The notes beneath the pieces were generated by a model. That model made no database searches and was not told where the DNA came from. It saw only the letters and a list, made by a program, of their open reading frames with translations. Of a DNA stretch of 64,000 bases, positions 12,069 through 25,549 are shown piece after piece (positions within the stretch are counted from its first letter, which is position 1; each line of letters opens with the position of its first letter). The position numbers were made by a program, and so were the translations under genes. Origin of the DNA: Dromaius novaehollandiae (lineage: Eukaryota; Chordata; Aves; Casuariiformes; Dromaiidae); NCBI RefSeq assembly GCF_036370855.1, contig NC_088132.1, forward strand, positions 62,720,841-62,784,840. Direction: 5' to 3'.

Positions 12069-14057
12069 GACTAGGAGCAGACAGGCAATAAAATGCTGCA
12101 TGAAGCACACAGTCTCATGAATCTCTCCAGGTATGTATGTAAAATTACTGATCTTCTTTCAGGAGCACTACTGCCATGTGCTGAGGAGGTAAAGTGCACA
12201 TTCTGCCAGGCAATACAGTAAGCAAACTCAGAACTACCCTTACAGAAAGGTTATCTGTTATTTGCATCCATATTGCGGGGGCGGGGGCAGTATCCAATCC
12301 CACCATGTAGTAGAATATAAGAGGCTTTAGATAAACAAAAATATCTAATATTTGTATTGTGAACATAGATTACTTTCTAAATTTGAAACTACAGTATAAA
12401 AGGAAACATACTTTTTTATCTTTTTTTAAGAAAGAAAATAGACTTTATGTACAAATAACTAATGCTGGACTAAGGAGAACACAAGGGATTATGAGTCTAT
12501 TTTTATAATATTGAGCACATTTCAGTTTTACAAAAGCCCTGATTGACATTCAGAACTGTTGTAAAAATTCACAGGTCTGATTACCTAGGAGATTTAATCC
12601 TGTGAAGCATTTCAGCTAAAATCTTCAGGAGAAAAGAAAAAGCAGTAAAACTCTGCAGGGCTGAGCCCTCAGCCCTATATTCAGTAGACTCTCAGGACTA
12701 ATACATGAACATCCTCTCCAGAGCCTGGGAAAGCAGTTTGCACACACCAGGTCTCTAATCTGGAGGATTGGTTTATCTATCCGTTTTACAGTTTCCTACT
12801 TACTCTCAGTTAGCCTATTTCATGTTTGTAACTAGACAAACCCTGGCCAAAACTCAGCCCTTCGGTTAACCAGCTGTTCAGGCTGCATCTGTTAGGTATG
12901 CAATGGCAGGTCTATCTCAGACCCATTTCAAATCTCTCTACCACCTGCTCCCACTTCCCAAATGATACTTTCCCCTGACTTTGAGCAAGCTCTCCTCAGA
13001 CAACTCATGCCCTTAAATATTTCCAGAGGAAGTTCATTTAGGTAACAAGAGGCTTTTCTCTAGCCTGCCCCTCTTCCCCCCCAGGGGGAGGCAGGGAAAT
13101 GAAAGGGAAAGTGTGCCTGGATGAGTGGTTTTAAATCAGGCAGTCATTAAGGAAGATCCACAAGCGGAGCACTGGCACAACAAAGACAACACAGGCGAAA
13201 GCAACTCTCTGCACATCTCTAGAAAAAGAAGAGAGGAAATAAGGCAGCAGAGACTTCAGCCCAGTTCTTAAAGTGAAAATGTTGAGAAGGCTAAAAAAGT
13301 AGAATGCTACATGCAGTATTTGCTGAGAAGGCACGTGTAAGGCACGGATCCAGCAGCCGGGATTTAGAACACTAAGAATGAGGATCCAAAAAATTTCCAA
13401 GAGTAAAGGGAAAACTGAAGTAAGAAATTTATGGAGCCTTCTAACCTTATATTCATCTTCTACCATTCATGGAAAACAGCAAGGGTTTTAGAAATCTTTC
13501 TGCAAAGTCTCAGTCTATTTGCTAGTATAATCAGTGTCCACAACAGCATGAACTACATACATGTACATACTATACATCCACAAGGAGACTGTATTGGGAA
13601 TTTTTCAGGAGAGACTGGAAGGAAGATAATGGAGTGAAAGTTCAGCACAGGTCTTGTGGTAACATCAGATTTCCTCTTCTACACCAATCTTAAAGAGAAA
13701 AATTCAGGGACATAATTGCAGTGAGCCTCTAACCAAAGAATGCCTAAAAACATTTTTTAAACTGTGTCTCCTGACTCAGCTAACTGGCTTCTACAGTACT
13801 ATTTGAACTCTACTGTTTCTATTCTTTCTCATTTCTTGTTAACAGACAAACCCTCATTCTACAGGAACCAGAAAAGAAATAGTAAAGAACTTCAGAACAT
13901 TTCACGTCCCTAATTCACACCCCAATATGCAGCAAAGGCACAATAATTCTCCAAACAGCCTCTACACCCACAACAGAAGCACCAGTTTTGGCTTTTTTAC
14001 AATGATTTTAAGCTTTTTTTATTTAAATTATCATTAAACAAAAAATACAGGTCAGGC

Positions 14058-14077
14058 TTTTTTTTTTTTTTTTTTTT
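14058..14077 (+). repeat. T20 homopolymer
   Basis: Uninterrupted run of 20 T in NDUFAF2 intron 2 (poly-A on the transcribed strand). No attached retroelement recognised. Confidence 0.85.
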
Positions 14078-15519
14078 GGTAAAAATCCGTAATTTTATCA
14101 GAAATATGCACTAAATACCAAATCTTTTTAAGTAGCGCACAGAAAAAGATGTATGCATTTTCTCTTCTTGTTCCTTGAGAAACTCTGTAGAACCAAAGAT
14201 TGTTACCTATCTGTATTACTTAAGTTTTCCTTTCTTCCATGAATTCTTCCTTTTCAGTGCTGACAGAATCATAAAGAAAAAAATTACATTTATAAAGATG
14301 ATCAAGTAAGTGTTAAAAATGTAAATGCAGCTAATAAAACTGTGAATGGCCAATCATGTTTTCTTCTTTAAATTAGAAAACTGAATACAATGCCTTGGCT
14401 TGTCAAAGGGCATCTCAGGTCTGGCAGTTGCATCTTCTTAGGCAAATCCATACGGAAGTGTACCTGGCCCTTGACTCCAGGGTCTCTGTACTAGCGCTTG
14501 CCAAAAGTATCCCTCCAAATGGCTGTACACTCTCCAAATTCTGCATATCACACTGTCACAACTGCAGCAATTTGCACTAACGCTTCTGGAAACATGGTGC
14601 AGGCTTATCAGTGCCTGCCACTAATTCAAGCAGTCCTAATAATAGGTCCGTATAGCATGCTGGGAGAAGCAGTCTAAAACAGTTTGTGAAAGTGCTTAGC
14701 CCACAGATGCATCAGAGACGCATTCTGGCTGTACATGTTGCTTATTTTCTGGTAGGGATTATTGGATTGCATTTTCTGACTCTTAAAAGGCAGCAGCAGG
14801 TCTCAGATGAGAACTCATTCACAGGCAGAGCAGAGTTACTTGAGGCTTTACATGTGCTTCTCAGTGCTTGTGGTGCAGAATGATTGCGTGCCTGTTGCAC
14901 AGACCTAAGATGACTGGCAGCGGCTGGAGAACTTTTGGATGAGGAAGTAATGTTCAGAGAGCTGGATGAGGTAGCTGTCTCATTCAAGCACCAGACCATT
15001 CAGGAAGGCACAAGCCCTCCGAGCTAATGCTCTCTTTCAGAAGATGGCTATCTCGGACTGATACAGAACAAGGAGCAACTAGATTAAGACTTGCCAGCCA
15101 GCTGTGGGTGCTGTGACAGTAAAAGACTCAAGTTGTTGATACTGTATTTTCTCCACAGATGGCAAATGCTGCTAGTTGGGCTGAAACAGCTCTCAGAAGC
15201 TTTTAGCTGTTAATTCCAGCCTTGGCTGATCACAAAAAATTTGTGGGAATTGGTGGAGTGTACACTGACAAAATGCAAGATGGGAACATCTGACATTTCT
15301 CTCCTGGCTCCAGGAAGGGACACACTGGGACCAAAGTTCTATCTCAGCTCAGTATCCTCTCCTTCAGGGGCCAAGAGCAGGTGCCAAGGAAAGAGGAGGG
15401 AGATAAAGCAAGTATACTGTAATATTTTCTCAAAGTGCACAGCAGTCTCCATCAATTTGCATTTCATGGATAAATTAAATCAAAAGTGATGTCTGTATGG
15501 GAGATGGATTTTTCTTCCG

Positions 15520-15790
15520 CAAATTGGTTTAACCACTTGTTGAACTCATGCAAACTTTTAGAGCGCAGAACAGTCAATGCCAAGGAATTCTACAGTTTAA
15601 CCACACACCATTTAAAAAAGATCTCCTTTTGTTTGTTTTAAACCTAGCACTTTCTGGAAGATGTCTGGATATTATTCTCCCCAAAACACACAATGAATGA
15701 TGGGATAACTATGTCTACTATTTCAGGGCTTTCTTGCCTATCCTATAGAGCCCTAGATTTTAAACCATACCTAACCCCATGCTTGCTCAA
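15520..15790 (-). mobile_element. Old CR1-like LINE 3' fragment
   Basis: The stretch resembles a degraded CR1-type 3' region read in reverse complement. It has a 'ggaattctacagtttaacca' segment, then 'ctccttttgtttgttttaaa', as in old sauropsid CR1 families where they encode the conserved C-terminal end of the reverse-transcriptase protein. Many substitutions, no open frame of note and uncertain borders indicate an ancient copy. The assignment rests on remembered consensus patterns and should be confirmed with a repeat library. Confidence 0.5.
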
Positions 15791-16465
15791 GCTCCTACAG
15801 CCTCAGGACCAGCATACATTTCCTCTCTTTCTCTCTTTCTTCTAGGGCTGCTCAGTTACCACAGTCTGTCCTGTTCAGGAATTTCACTAGCTTCCCTGTA
15901 TTTCTTACTATGCCCCAATTTTCCAGGCAAAGTTTTCAGCAAGAGTATCAGAAAAAATGGTTAATTATTAACAGGTTCTCCAGCTCCCTACACCCTGGTG
16001 CAGCGAAGAGCACAGGAAACTACCACCATCAAAAAACAAACAAAAAACAAACAAAAAAAAACCAGCCACCCCACAAACACAGTCACTGTGCCACCAGTAA
16101 TTCAACTGGCCTACAAATTAACACTGCAGTGAAGGCATAATTAAGAAGTTTAACACATTTAATTTTGGTTATTCTATCAGATTCTCCTCAGGCACAAATA
16201 TTTTCACATTTAATAGGAGAAAGTCATGGTGATGCAGGCTTCATTTACATTTTTATTAAGTACTGATTTCCTAAACATAACTTATCCTGTTTGTAAGAGG
16301 TTACTTTAAGAATTCGTAATAACGAGGCTGTTAAACAAAGTCTCCATTACTGAAAATGAAAGACAACAGACAACCTTTTCATATAGTCAGGCATTGCACT
16401 GAATTCAGATTCAATGTTTAACAGCAATGTTATCTTGAAATAAAAACAAAATCTCCAAGATTTAC

Positions 16466-16555
16466 CTTCCCATTCTGTTGGAAAGTCACCTGTCTCATAT
16501 TGATATGCTTGCTGATTTACTGCCTCTACAAATCTTCTCTCTGGAATAGTCTGCC
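16466..16555 (-). CDS. NDUFAF2: NDUFAF2 exon 2 (90-bp internal coding exon)
   Basis: Internal exon on the minus strand with acceptor AG at 16557-16556 and donor GT at 16465-16464. With the base carried over from exon 1 it reads G-QTIPERRFVEAVNQQ, followed by AYQYETGDFPTEWE, and leaves one G for exon 3. This matches vertebrate NDUFAF2 closely: the Q-T-I-x-E-x-R-x-V-E-A block and the G-D-x-P-T-E-W-E block are its most conserved parts. NDUFAF2 (mimitin, B17.2L) is a mitochondrial matrix chaperone and a paralogue of subunit NDUFA12. It binds a late complex I intermediate and is replaced by NDUFA12. An open frame continues into the intron but ends soon, as expected for read-through. Confidence 0.96.
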
Positions 16556-19500
16556 CTATAACAAAAACAAACAAAAACAACAGATTATATATATATACAC
16601 ACACATTTTTGAGAAAATGATTATGATCCAGATACCACAATTAGAAATGCTATCTGTTTTAGTAGCTTTTCTTAAAGTTTGCGCGTTCTACAGTTGATTT
16701 CAATTATTAATGACAAATGCATTTCAGCCCTACTTATCCCTCCCTTTGAGAATGTTTCTCTGAAGAGGTGTCATTCAGTTTTCCATCAGCTGTTTTCTCC
16801 TTCATTCAGATATCCCCCATGCCCTTGTTGGCGAGGGATCAGAAACCCGAAACTGTTCTAGAGTCAGAAACCTGCCACCAAAATTTCACTGGTGAGCTTT
16901 GCCCAGGGGTCAGACCATATCACCTCAAATCAGTGGCGACTACTCTGTGCATGCCAGTCTTTTCTCACATCTATGCGAGTTAAATATTTTGTGTTTAAAA
17001 AGTGGGATGAACATGATTAGAGGTCTATCTGACAGGGAACACACAATATATGAAAAGTGGAGCCAGTGTTAAGAATCTGAATTTAGACCCCACCCACAGC
17101 AACACACAGCAGAGCAGATGTGCTGTCAGATATCATGCTATTGAGCAGAAGAGTAAATGGCATGTATTTCAGATTTTTAAAAAATATTTTAAATATTTAC
17201 CCCTGCAGCCTTCACTTACAAAAGCTACTTTATTTCAAAACAGATAGCAGTCAGAAGCTACAACTCAAACTTCTCTGGTTAACAGATGAACTGACTGATA
17301 AGGTTCTTATTCTGCTTTGTTAAGTATTTAATAATGAACTTGCATAGAAATTGCTATTCATTTTCTAAGTACCTTCTTTAGAAATGACCTTTATATTTGT
17401 AATATTTCTTTTTAAGCAAAGCATCAATTTTGCTGATATTTTTTGCTGATTTTTCTAAATCTAACATTGTTACTGTCTGTTTCAGAGATAAGCCATTAGG
17501 CAAAGAAAATACTTTATAGTGTAGCATACTTCCATCTCTAAGAGCAGGTGTATTTGTCAGTATTGAAAGATAAATGATTTATATTTGTTTTATAGGTATA
17601 CATGTATACAATTCCAATATACTGAATATATTATACTTAATACACTTGTTTTAAATAATTTATTTCAACAATACTGTGGATACGTCCATTTCTCAAAATT
17701 TTATTTTTCTGGAAAAAATAAAGACAAAAACCAAAAATACAGAATTACTTTTTTTCCATACGTAAGATTTCCAGAAAAGCTGAAAATCTAATTAGGCCTG
17801 AGCCCATATAATTCTGAGAATTAACACACTTCTTCATTCTTGGAAAGTCACTACATTTTACCGTTAGCTCAGCACATTTTTAAAAACTGTCCATAATTTT
17901 AGTCCTGAGCAGGTAGAAAAGCAGTTTGAGTAAACTGATGTAAGCAAATAAGGAATATATTTTTTTTACTTGTTATCACTCCGTGTGATTGATACTATAG
18001 TTTTATGCATTCCCCAGATAAAATATGTTCTTAACTAAGACATTTTTAACTAAATACACTGTTGTGCATTTTGCTACAAGCTTTTATAGAAAACACATAC
18101 AAAGAAAATTATCCCTATATTCCATAGCCAAATGAGATTTTAGAGCCAAACTCAGAAAATTATTTCCCAGAGAAAAGAACTATCACATGGTAGTGCCGGT
18201 GGCTTTTAAGTCTCTCTGCATTTGTGATGTGGATATGACACTAACTTCAACCGCCGATTTGCCTCGCCCCCTAGGTTTCTTCTGGCACAACCCTGCTAAC
18301 AAATAATTTACATAGATTTTTCTATTCAAGATCACACAGAGCCCTCTTTAGATTTAATCTGAAACTTTTACAGTTTACAGAGGTATTTTTTCATACTAGA
18401 GATAGTATTTTGCTTTATATTGATTAATTTACTCCCATGTTTTCAAATAAACACCAGTGTCTTTGCTATTGCAGCTCAAGGACTTCACTTACAAGTGTAT
18501 ACATACAAAGCAATTACAAATAGCAATTTAAGAACCACAATTTACAGTTTGAACTTTAAAATTAACCTCATTTTCATTCACCAGATCTTAGGAGCATAAA
18601 AGAATCAAGTTGGGACATAACATATCCAAAGAATAACAGCCAATAACTCATAAAACAAAACACAGATTATTTCAGAAAGGATTTAACAGATGTATAGAAT
18701 GCTCACATCCAACATAACTTACACAAAACACTGAAGTAGCCAAGATTTGCAACTTTGCAGGAGTTATAGCTAGGGAAAATAGCCAAGAAATTTAAGTACT
18801 GTATAGATCTTTCAGTCAGTGATACTGTATTTACACATTTTCATTTTTACATACTTTCCTACTGTACATATTTTCCCTAAGCCTTTCTGTCCCTGGCTGT
18901 CTATAAGTCAATGTGATGACTTGGGTGAAGCCTGAAAAAAGAAAAAGTGTTTAACAAAAATTAGGCAGTCTGCCAGCAAGAGAAAAGGGGTAGCTGAGGC
19001 CGGCAAGGGAAATGCTAAATGGAATGTGACGGGTAGCAAATGACTTAATGGATTATTTTCTAGATTTCTACAGGTTTGTGGATCAACTATGAAGCCTAAG
19101 ACGACTCCTCTGGCAATCTCTAAACAGGTACTTTTAATGTGTGCAACTATGACAAACTACAATATGCACTATCAGCAAGAGGAGAAACTGGACCATCAAC
19201 AGCAAACTGGAAGTTTTTGATACGTGAACTGAGCAAGAATCCCTTCTGGCTGTGAAATAGCAGCATGTTTTGCAGTCAGATGGAAACGGGATCACACACT
19301 CATACATGCACATGCATGAAGCTACCATATTATATCAAGAATTCACAACTCCCATTCAGATCAAATGGCTCTCAAACACTCACGAGGGCTCAAGACCGGA
19401 GCTCTCTTTTGGCTTGCCGATTTGCACTATCTGGATGATAAGCGGTCAGGGAAGACATACTTTATTGATTACTTATGGAAAACAAATCAAAACAACTCAC

Positions 19501-21158
19501 AGACAGAATATGCAGTCATTATTAATTTAAGACAAACACTGATTTTCATAGTTACATAACATTGCTGTAAACTTTGCAATGAAACACAAGCAAATAATTT
19601 TAAAGCATACCTATTGACTGAGTGCTACATACTTTGAAGGGATGGTACTGTACTTCATTCATTAACAGTACATTATTTTATCATCAATAATACAACAACA
19701 ACTTTACATAGTAGAAAGAAAAAGGTTTCTAGAATTTTTTTCAGCAGGATCTTTAGTTCACAGAACTCATCTACCTTTCTTACGTATTGTCTAGTAACAG
19801 CTCAACCAACTTTGCAGTTTTTGCTCAATATGGAACAGTACTTAAGTTAGAAAAGCAACTGAACTATACGTAATTCTTCCCAGGAAACAAGATGAATTAC
19901 TCCTCTGAAGGGAAAAAGAAACTAGATTACTCCTGTACAGGCCGCAGGAGTGACCCACCACCTTCAAAGCAAGACACACAGCTCTCTCCTTTTTGAAAAA
20001 AAGTTCTTTTGTGAAACAAGGGAAAAATAACCCATTTTTAAGTGAACTTTAATTTGTGCAAGCTTACATCCCTGTCTCCATGAGGTCCAAATTCCACTGT
20101 CTGATGATTACAGCTCTACACTTTCCACTGGTTATACAGACAGAAATGCAATGGAGTCTGATCTTTTAAAACACATATCACAGGATTTAAGTAAAATAAT
20201 TCTGATGCATGAACCACAGCATCGCTTTCAGAAAAATGATTACCTTTACTGTTAGAAGTCTGCACTTTTTTCCAATTTGGATTTTATCTAAACTTAACTT
20301 TGAGCCATTGGACATGGTGTCTTTGGCTCCCAGAATGAAGAACCCTTTATTATCAAAGGTATGTTTCAGGTAGGTACTTGCAGGCTGTAATCAAGTCATT
20401 CATTGATCTTTTTGCTATAGAAACATCTTACTAAGTTCTCAGGATAGCATATGTTTTCAAATCTGATCCTGAAGTACATACTCTTAGCATTAAGAAAAGT
20501 GTGTGTAAGCATGTGTGTGTGTAATGTAAATGTAAATCATTGGGCCACTGCAGTTAAAAGATATGTAATTAAGGTTATAAGATATTGCCCACTTCTCCTT
20601 TCCATAAAGGAGAACATGTTAACTTCGTGGTACAACGGACATTAATAGTACACTCACTGCTAGAGGAAGAAGATGATGCACTCAACTACTAAGAGGTATA
20701 TTCAATAAAGGGAACCAGCTGAACTTCCTTACCATGTTCTCTGTCCTACAAATAAAGAAAATAATCATAAAGGAATAATCATGAAACTAGTTTACTGTGT
20801 TTTCAAAACTGTTCTTGAAAGCTTTCTGCTGGTGGATTATGCACAGCTATGTATTAATTTTGCAGAACTGCAATGAATTAACAATTCCTCCTTACAAGTA
20901 GAACAGGAATCAGATCAATTTAAAACAAGAAGTAGTAAACTCATTGTTTACACTAACATAGCATATATCATAATGGAATCAGAGTTCAGTGTATTTTCAG
21001 TATTTCTACAATAATAATCTTCACCTTAGGAAATCAACCTTTTAAAATAAATAGTTCTCCTGAAGAATTCTAATTTTATTTTTAGAAAGCTCAGATTTCT
21101 ATAAACTTAATTTTTGCCAAGAGTGACGAATTAAGTACTTTCAATAGTTCATGCCAGT

Positions 21159-21184
21159 AAAATAAATAAATAAATAAATAAATA
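21159..21184 (+). repeat. (AAAT)n microsatellite
   Basis: About six perfect copies of an AAAT unit in NDUFAF2 intron 1. Confidence 0.9.
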
Positions 21185-22468
21185 TTATGGTCTCAAATAA
21201 AATAGAAAAAGTTGAACATTTGCACCCAACATCTATCACTTACACAAGCAGTTATATTTTCTTCTAACAATTCATAGACTTGAAGTCAGGTAAAAGCCTT
21301 TATGCTTTATAAAATCATATTAGAAACTAATTTCAGCTTTTAAGAGTAGCAAGGAAGGCCACAGGCTACTTTGTTCTATGATTCTGGTTTCCATTAACCT
21401 CAAGAGAAGCAGGATCAATGATTTCCAGTTTTACACTGGTGCAGGATCAAGCAATATTAAACTTTGGCAAGTGCTGAATGAGCAAGTCAGAAGAAGCTGC
21501 AAGTATGTGACAGTCAGAGTCAAACCACAGATGCTCTGATTTTGCTTTTTATGTTTACATCTTAGCAACACTACATTTGGCTTTACAGAGTTGTTTGCAA
21601 GTACTAATTATTCTTTTTCTCCAAAGGAAGATGTGGTTTTTTTCAGATATCTTTTGAAAGTCCTATGCAGATGAATGTGAAGGTCCTATGGATGAGTGTT
21701 TCCATGTTTGGGAACATACACTGTCAAAGGGGGGGAAAAAAAAAACCCCTCTCACACGCAGTACAAACCTCTTCTCCCTTCTCAAAAGGAATGCCAGCTG
21801 ACAATGCTGTGGTCACAGCTGTGCCAACTTAGTATCTACTTTATATTAACTGCATTAACTTTCTGTAGTTCCAACTATCCCAGGGTCTCTGTAACAGAAC
21901 CACCACTATTACCTAGCTATGAGTCTCTATAGCATTTACAACTAACGTCCAATAGAGTGGAAGCAGTTTGCCAACTTCAATTCACTTGGGTAACAATTTT
22001 TTCTAATATACTTCATTAAATATTATTTGTATACCACTAACAATGCATTTTACATGGTACAAAAAGATTAAGATTAGGCTCATGTTCTAGTATATGCTAA
22101 AGGTAGCCAAGCTAGTTTTAAGCAAGTTCATCTACCTACTGGAAACAGTCTATTCGCAGCAAATCGAGCACTTTGCTAATTTCTCCAGCTGAGGAGCTTG
22201 TCAGACTTCCAGATACCTGATCAGGCAGGTGAAACTAGCACAAATATTCTACATTATACTGCAGCCTCTGGTCAACATACCTTAAAACGAACTATAGTCT
22301 AAATAGTTTAACACAGATAAGAGCAGACTTACGGGTCTGGGAAGTCCACAGGAGAGAGTAACCTTTCTGGTTTTAACTGTGTTGAGGCACTTACATCAAA
22401 AGTCTAGAGCATAATCTATTTGAGCAAATCATTAACTGAAAACACCACTTTTTAGTTTGGTCTATGGC

Positions 22469-22482
22469 GGGGGGGGGGGGGG
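22469..22482 (+). repeat. G14 homopolymer
   Basis: Uninterrupted run of 14 G preceded by TATGGC. A near-identical arrangement (GTGGGC then G14) occurs at 40669-40682. Runs of this kind are hard to sequence, so the length is uncertain. Confidence 0.8.
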
Positions 22483-25400
22483 AAATGCTCAGCCAATCAA
22501 TCAGTGATAGACTAGGTCCCAAGGGTTTTGGGGGGTGGTGGGGTGTAATTTAAAAAGAACCAAGTAGTTCATTTGACCTTTTAAGAAGCACAAAAACACA
22601 TAATTTCCTCTTTTCAGGTTACTAGATGATATAATGCATTATGCGTTTCTTCAGAAAAATTACTAAGTATGCTGAACAGAGCCTATCAAATCTAGATAGT
22701 CTGTTCTGTTGATATGGATGACCATAAGCCTGGCCAGGCTCTGAACCTGGCTCAGGTCTGTTGCAGAAAGATTGCTTCAAAATTCCCTGCCTGATAAACC
22801 AATGTGCAGGCAGAGCAAGATAAATAGCTTCAATGGTTTCAAGTGTAAATCCTCAGTTTAGGTAATTTTAAGGCAAAACTACACTTTCAAAAATTTTTAT
22901 TCCAGATACTCCGCTAATAGTTACCCCCACATACACATTATGTTTTTAGCGGCATTATTTACAGTAAAAGCAATGGGAAGTAATATATAACATACTGAAA
23001 GTACTCTTGGGATTTCAACCCAAAAGCTTTCTAGGGAATAAATCTACTTTGCAGTTCTTTTCAAGATCTTATCCATTATATGGTAAGTATTTGAAAACTG
23101 TCCTCTGCTTGAACTGCGCTGATTCATGTTTTCTATATGTAAAAACCAAATGAATTTAAACATACTCATTTCAGAAGTAAGGTTGATTTCTCACTTTTCT
23201 CTGCACACAATTTCCTATTTTAGTTTAAGCTTTTGGGGTTTTTGTTTTTTTGTTTTTTTTCATTGTAGCACATGCAGACTAGTCAGAAGGGATACCAAAA
23301 TTGCGTTTTTCTCTCCAGTGCTAAATGGTTTATTATAATAAAATCAGAAAGCTACAGTTACAAGCTGGCTAGTGGTCAATTTGTATTTACCTATGTCACA
23401 AACATATGGATAAGGCCATTCTTTGTTAGATCTGGCTTTTTAGGAAAGAAATTTAATAAAAAAAATGAACCTGTAACTGCACTAGGGACCAGAGCCCATG
23501 GCTTTTATATAGGTTCACACAAACTTTAGTTTTTTTGAAAGCCTGCTTTACCTCAGATGGAAGGGGTTAACTAAAGTAAAAATATCTTTTATTGTAGTTT
23601 GTCTAAGGAGCAAGTTCCTTCAGTGAACAATGAGATCTAAAAACTATCTACTAAATTTCTGCTTGTCATTCTAGTCCCCTAACTCGCTTAGGACTGCAGT
23701 AAGATTTACTGAAATCTAGCCTGTTTCTCGCTCTTTGAAAACCCTTGTGCATTCTACCTCATCGAAACAGCACTAAGCCCAACAGATACTACACCTTTAC
23801 ACAGGAACCACTTTGTGTAAATGAATCTATAAGCAGCTTACTAGAAATACAAAACATTACATTCTTTTTGCAACAAAAGCGTAAATAGAACTAGTACAAA
23901 TGCCACTTCCTTGAATAGCTGATGGATCCTCAGTGCTTTGGCATGTGGAAGCTTTCTCCCAACTGTTTTTCTGGTTTGTTTTGGTCTATCGGATTCAAGA
24001 AACAGTTTTCTACCAATTACTGTCAAAATGTGAATAAATCTGGGACTGAAGTACTGAATATTTTCTGTAAATGTATGAAAAATGGCTTAAAATGGGGATT
24101 TAGCATGTATAAAGGGAATTTAGCAAGTAGATAGAAAGTGTACAATAACTTGTACTCTATAAATAAAAACATAATGCAGGAAGATAAACAAAAAGGCAGT
24201 CATGCAAGGAAGAGAAATGGGCAAATGACAGCAAGAGTGTGAATTGTAAATGAAATGAAAAGAAAGTTACAGCTGTGGAGAACATCAATTAAGCAATATG
24301 ACCCAACACAGCAGTGTTACAGTCTGGTTTGGATGATTAATTATATTTCAATTATAAATCATTTACAAACTCCCATTTAGTATTTCCATTTTTCAGAACA
24401 AAGTCAATTATTATAGCTAGCAGCACACATACACTCTGAAGAAGCTAACGCTATTTCTGGTTTTTTGGAGGTTTTAATAAATTTTACAAAAGGATTACAG
24501 CTTTGAGATTTGCAAAGAAGATTCAGTCATATACAAGGCCTGAATACAATTATAGCTAATACTGTGTATAGTATTTGATGGATGAAAAATATTAATATTG
24601 CTGTTTTATTGCATTTGCTTTTAATTGCAGTGCATAGGTGGAAAAGGTTAACGTATTTCAGCCACAGTCACCACAAGAGCACAACTTCTGAAGAACAGGA
24701 AGATCAGCTAACCTAAAGTAACATGATGTGGTCCCTACAGAACGCTACCTGTGGGACCCTGACAGTTTATCTTGCATTTCACTGACTGCTCTAGCTGGGG
24801 CAATGGCCACCAAAATACCATTTTCAAAGGAAGGATGATAAAGTGAACAGTTTAATATGCATTCAGAAGGACAGCCCCCTAGACAAGACAAAGCCGGAGA
24901 GCAATCTTAGGAAGGAGAAAGAGCTCTTTCTTGGAAGATGTGGAAGTAATTTTAGTAGTAGAGGAGATGTGAGTGTAGCATGACCCTGGAACAAGCAAAC
25001 TGTTTGCAGAGACGCTAAGCATGATTGACTGCAGTTAGGAGACACACTGTACATCTTAAAGGGAATAAAATACCTAACAAAGACTGAATAAAAGTAGGTA
25101 ACAGTAGAGTCTGATGGGGTTGACCAGACAGAGAATATTTTCCATTTCATCATGCACGTGAGTCTAACAGGAAGTTTTGTACTTTTATAAAATAAATTGT
25201 ATGACAAAGTGGTGGGTTTTTTTTTTTTTTGGCAAGATGAGACAATCTCTCAGGATCAAGGCAAGCAGGTAAGACAGCAATAGTGGCTGCCTTTCACCTT
25301 AAACTCTCAGATAAAGCAGCCTGAAGGGTTACAAAGGCATAGACACTGACAGGACAGATGATGTTATTCTACAGAAGACACGTGTGCATGCAGGGGCTTT

Positions 25401-25549
25401 GCAGCCTGAGAGTGTGACCACTGGATTGACAATTGGGTCTTACAACATTCTCACTGAATTTTGAATCTAGATGTTTTGTTCATATTGTATACAAAATAAC
25501 ATTTTTTTTTTTAATTCAAAAGATAGACCTTCTGCTTGGACTAAGCTTT

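Larger units (their letters stand above)
8331..16465 (-). other. NDUFAF2: NDUFAF2 intron 2
   Basis: 8.1 kb intron bounded by the exon 2 donor (GT at 16465-16464) and the exon 3 acceptor. It is AT-rich with a somewhat GC-richer stretch at about 8.5-9.1 kb that I cannot assign. It holds an A-rich tract (12034-12068), a T20 run (14058-14077), a cluster of octamer motifs (11904-12002) and an old CR1-like remnant near 15.5 kb. No other exon was recognised on either strand. Confidence 0.85.
16556..25549 (-). other. NDUFAF2: NDUFAF2 intron 1, distal part
   Basis: About 9 kb of AT-rich intronic sequence between exon 2 and a CR1 copy. I see only short A/T-rich runs, an AAAT microsatellite near 21.16 kb, a G14 run near 22.47 kb and short unrelated open frames. 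No exon, RNA gene or intact mobile element was recognised. Confidence 0.8.

Noticed and set aside
24863..25207. 114-codon minus-strand frame, considered as an exon or LTR fragment
   Set aside because: No family resemblance, no terminal repeats or target-site duplication seen.
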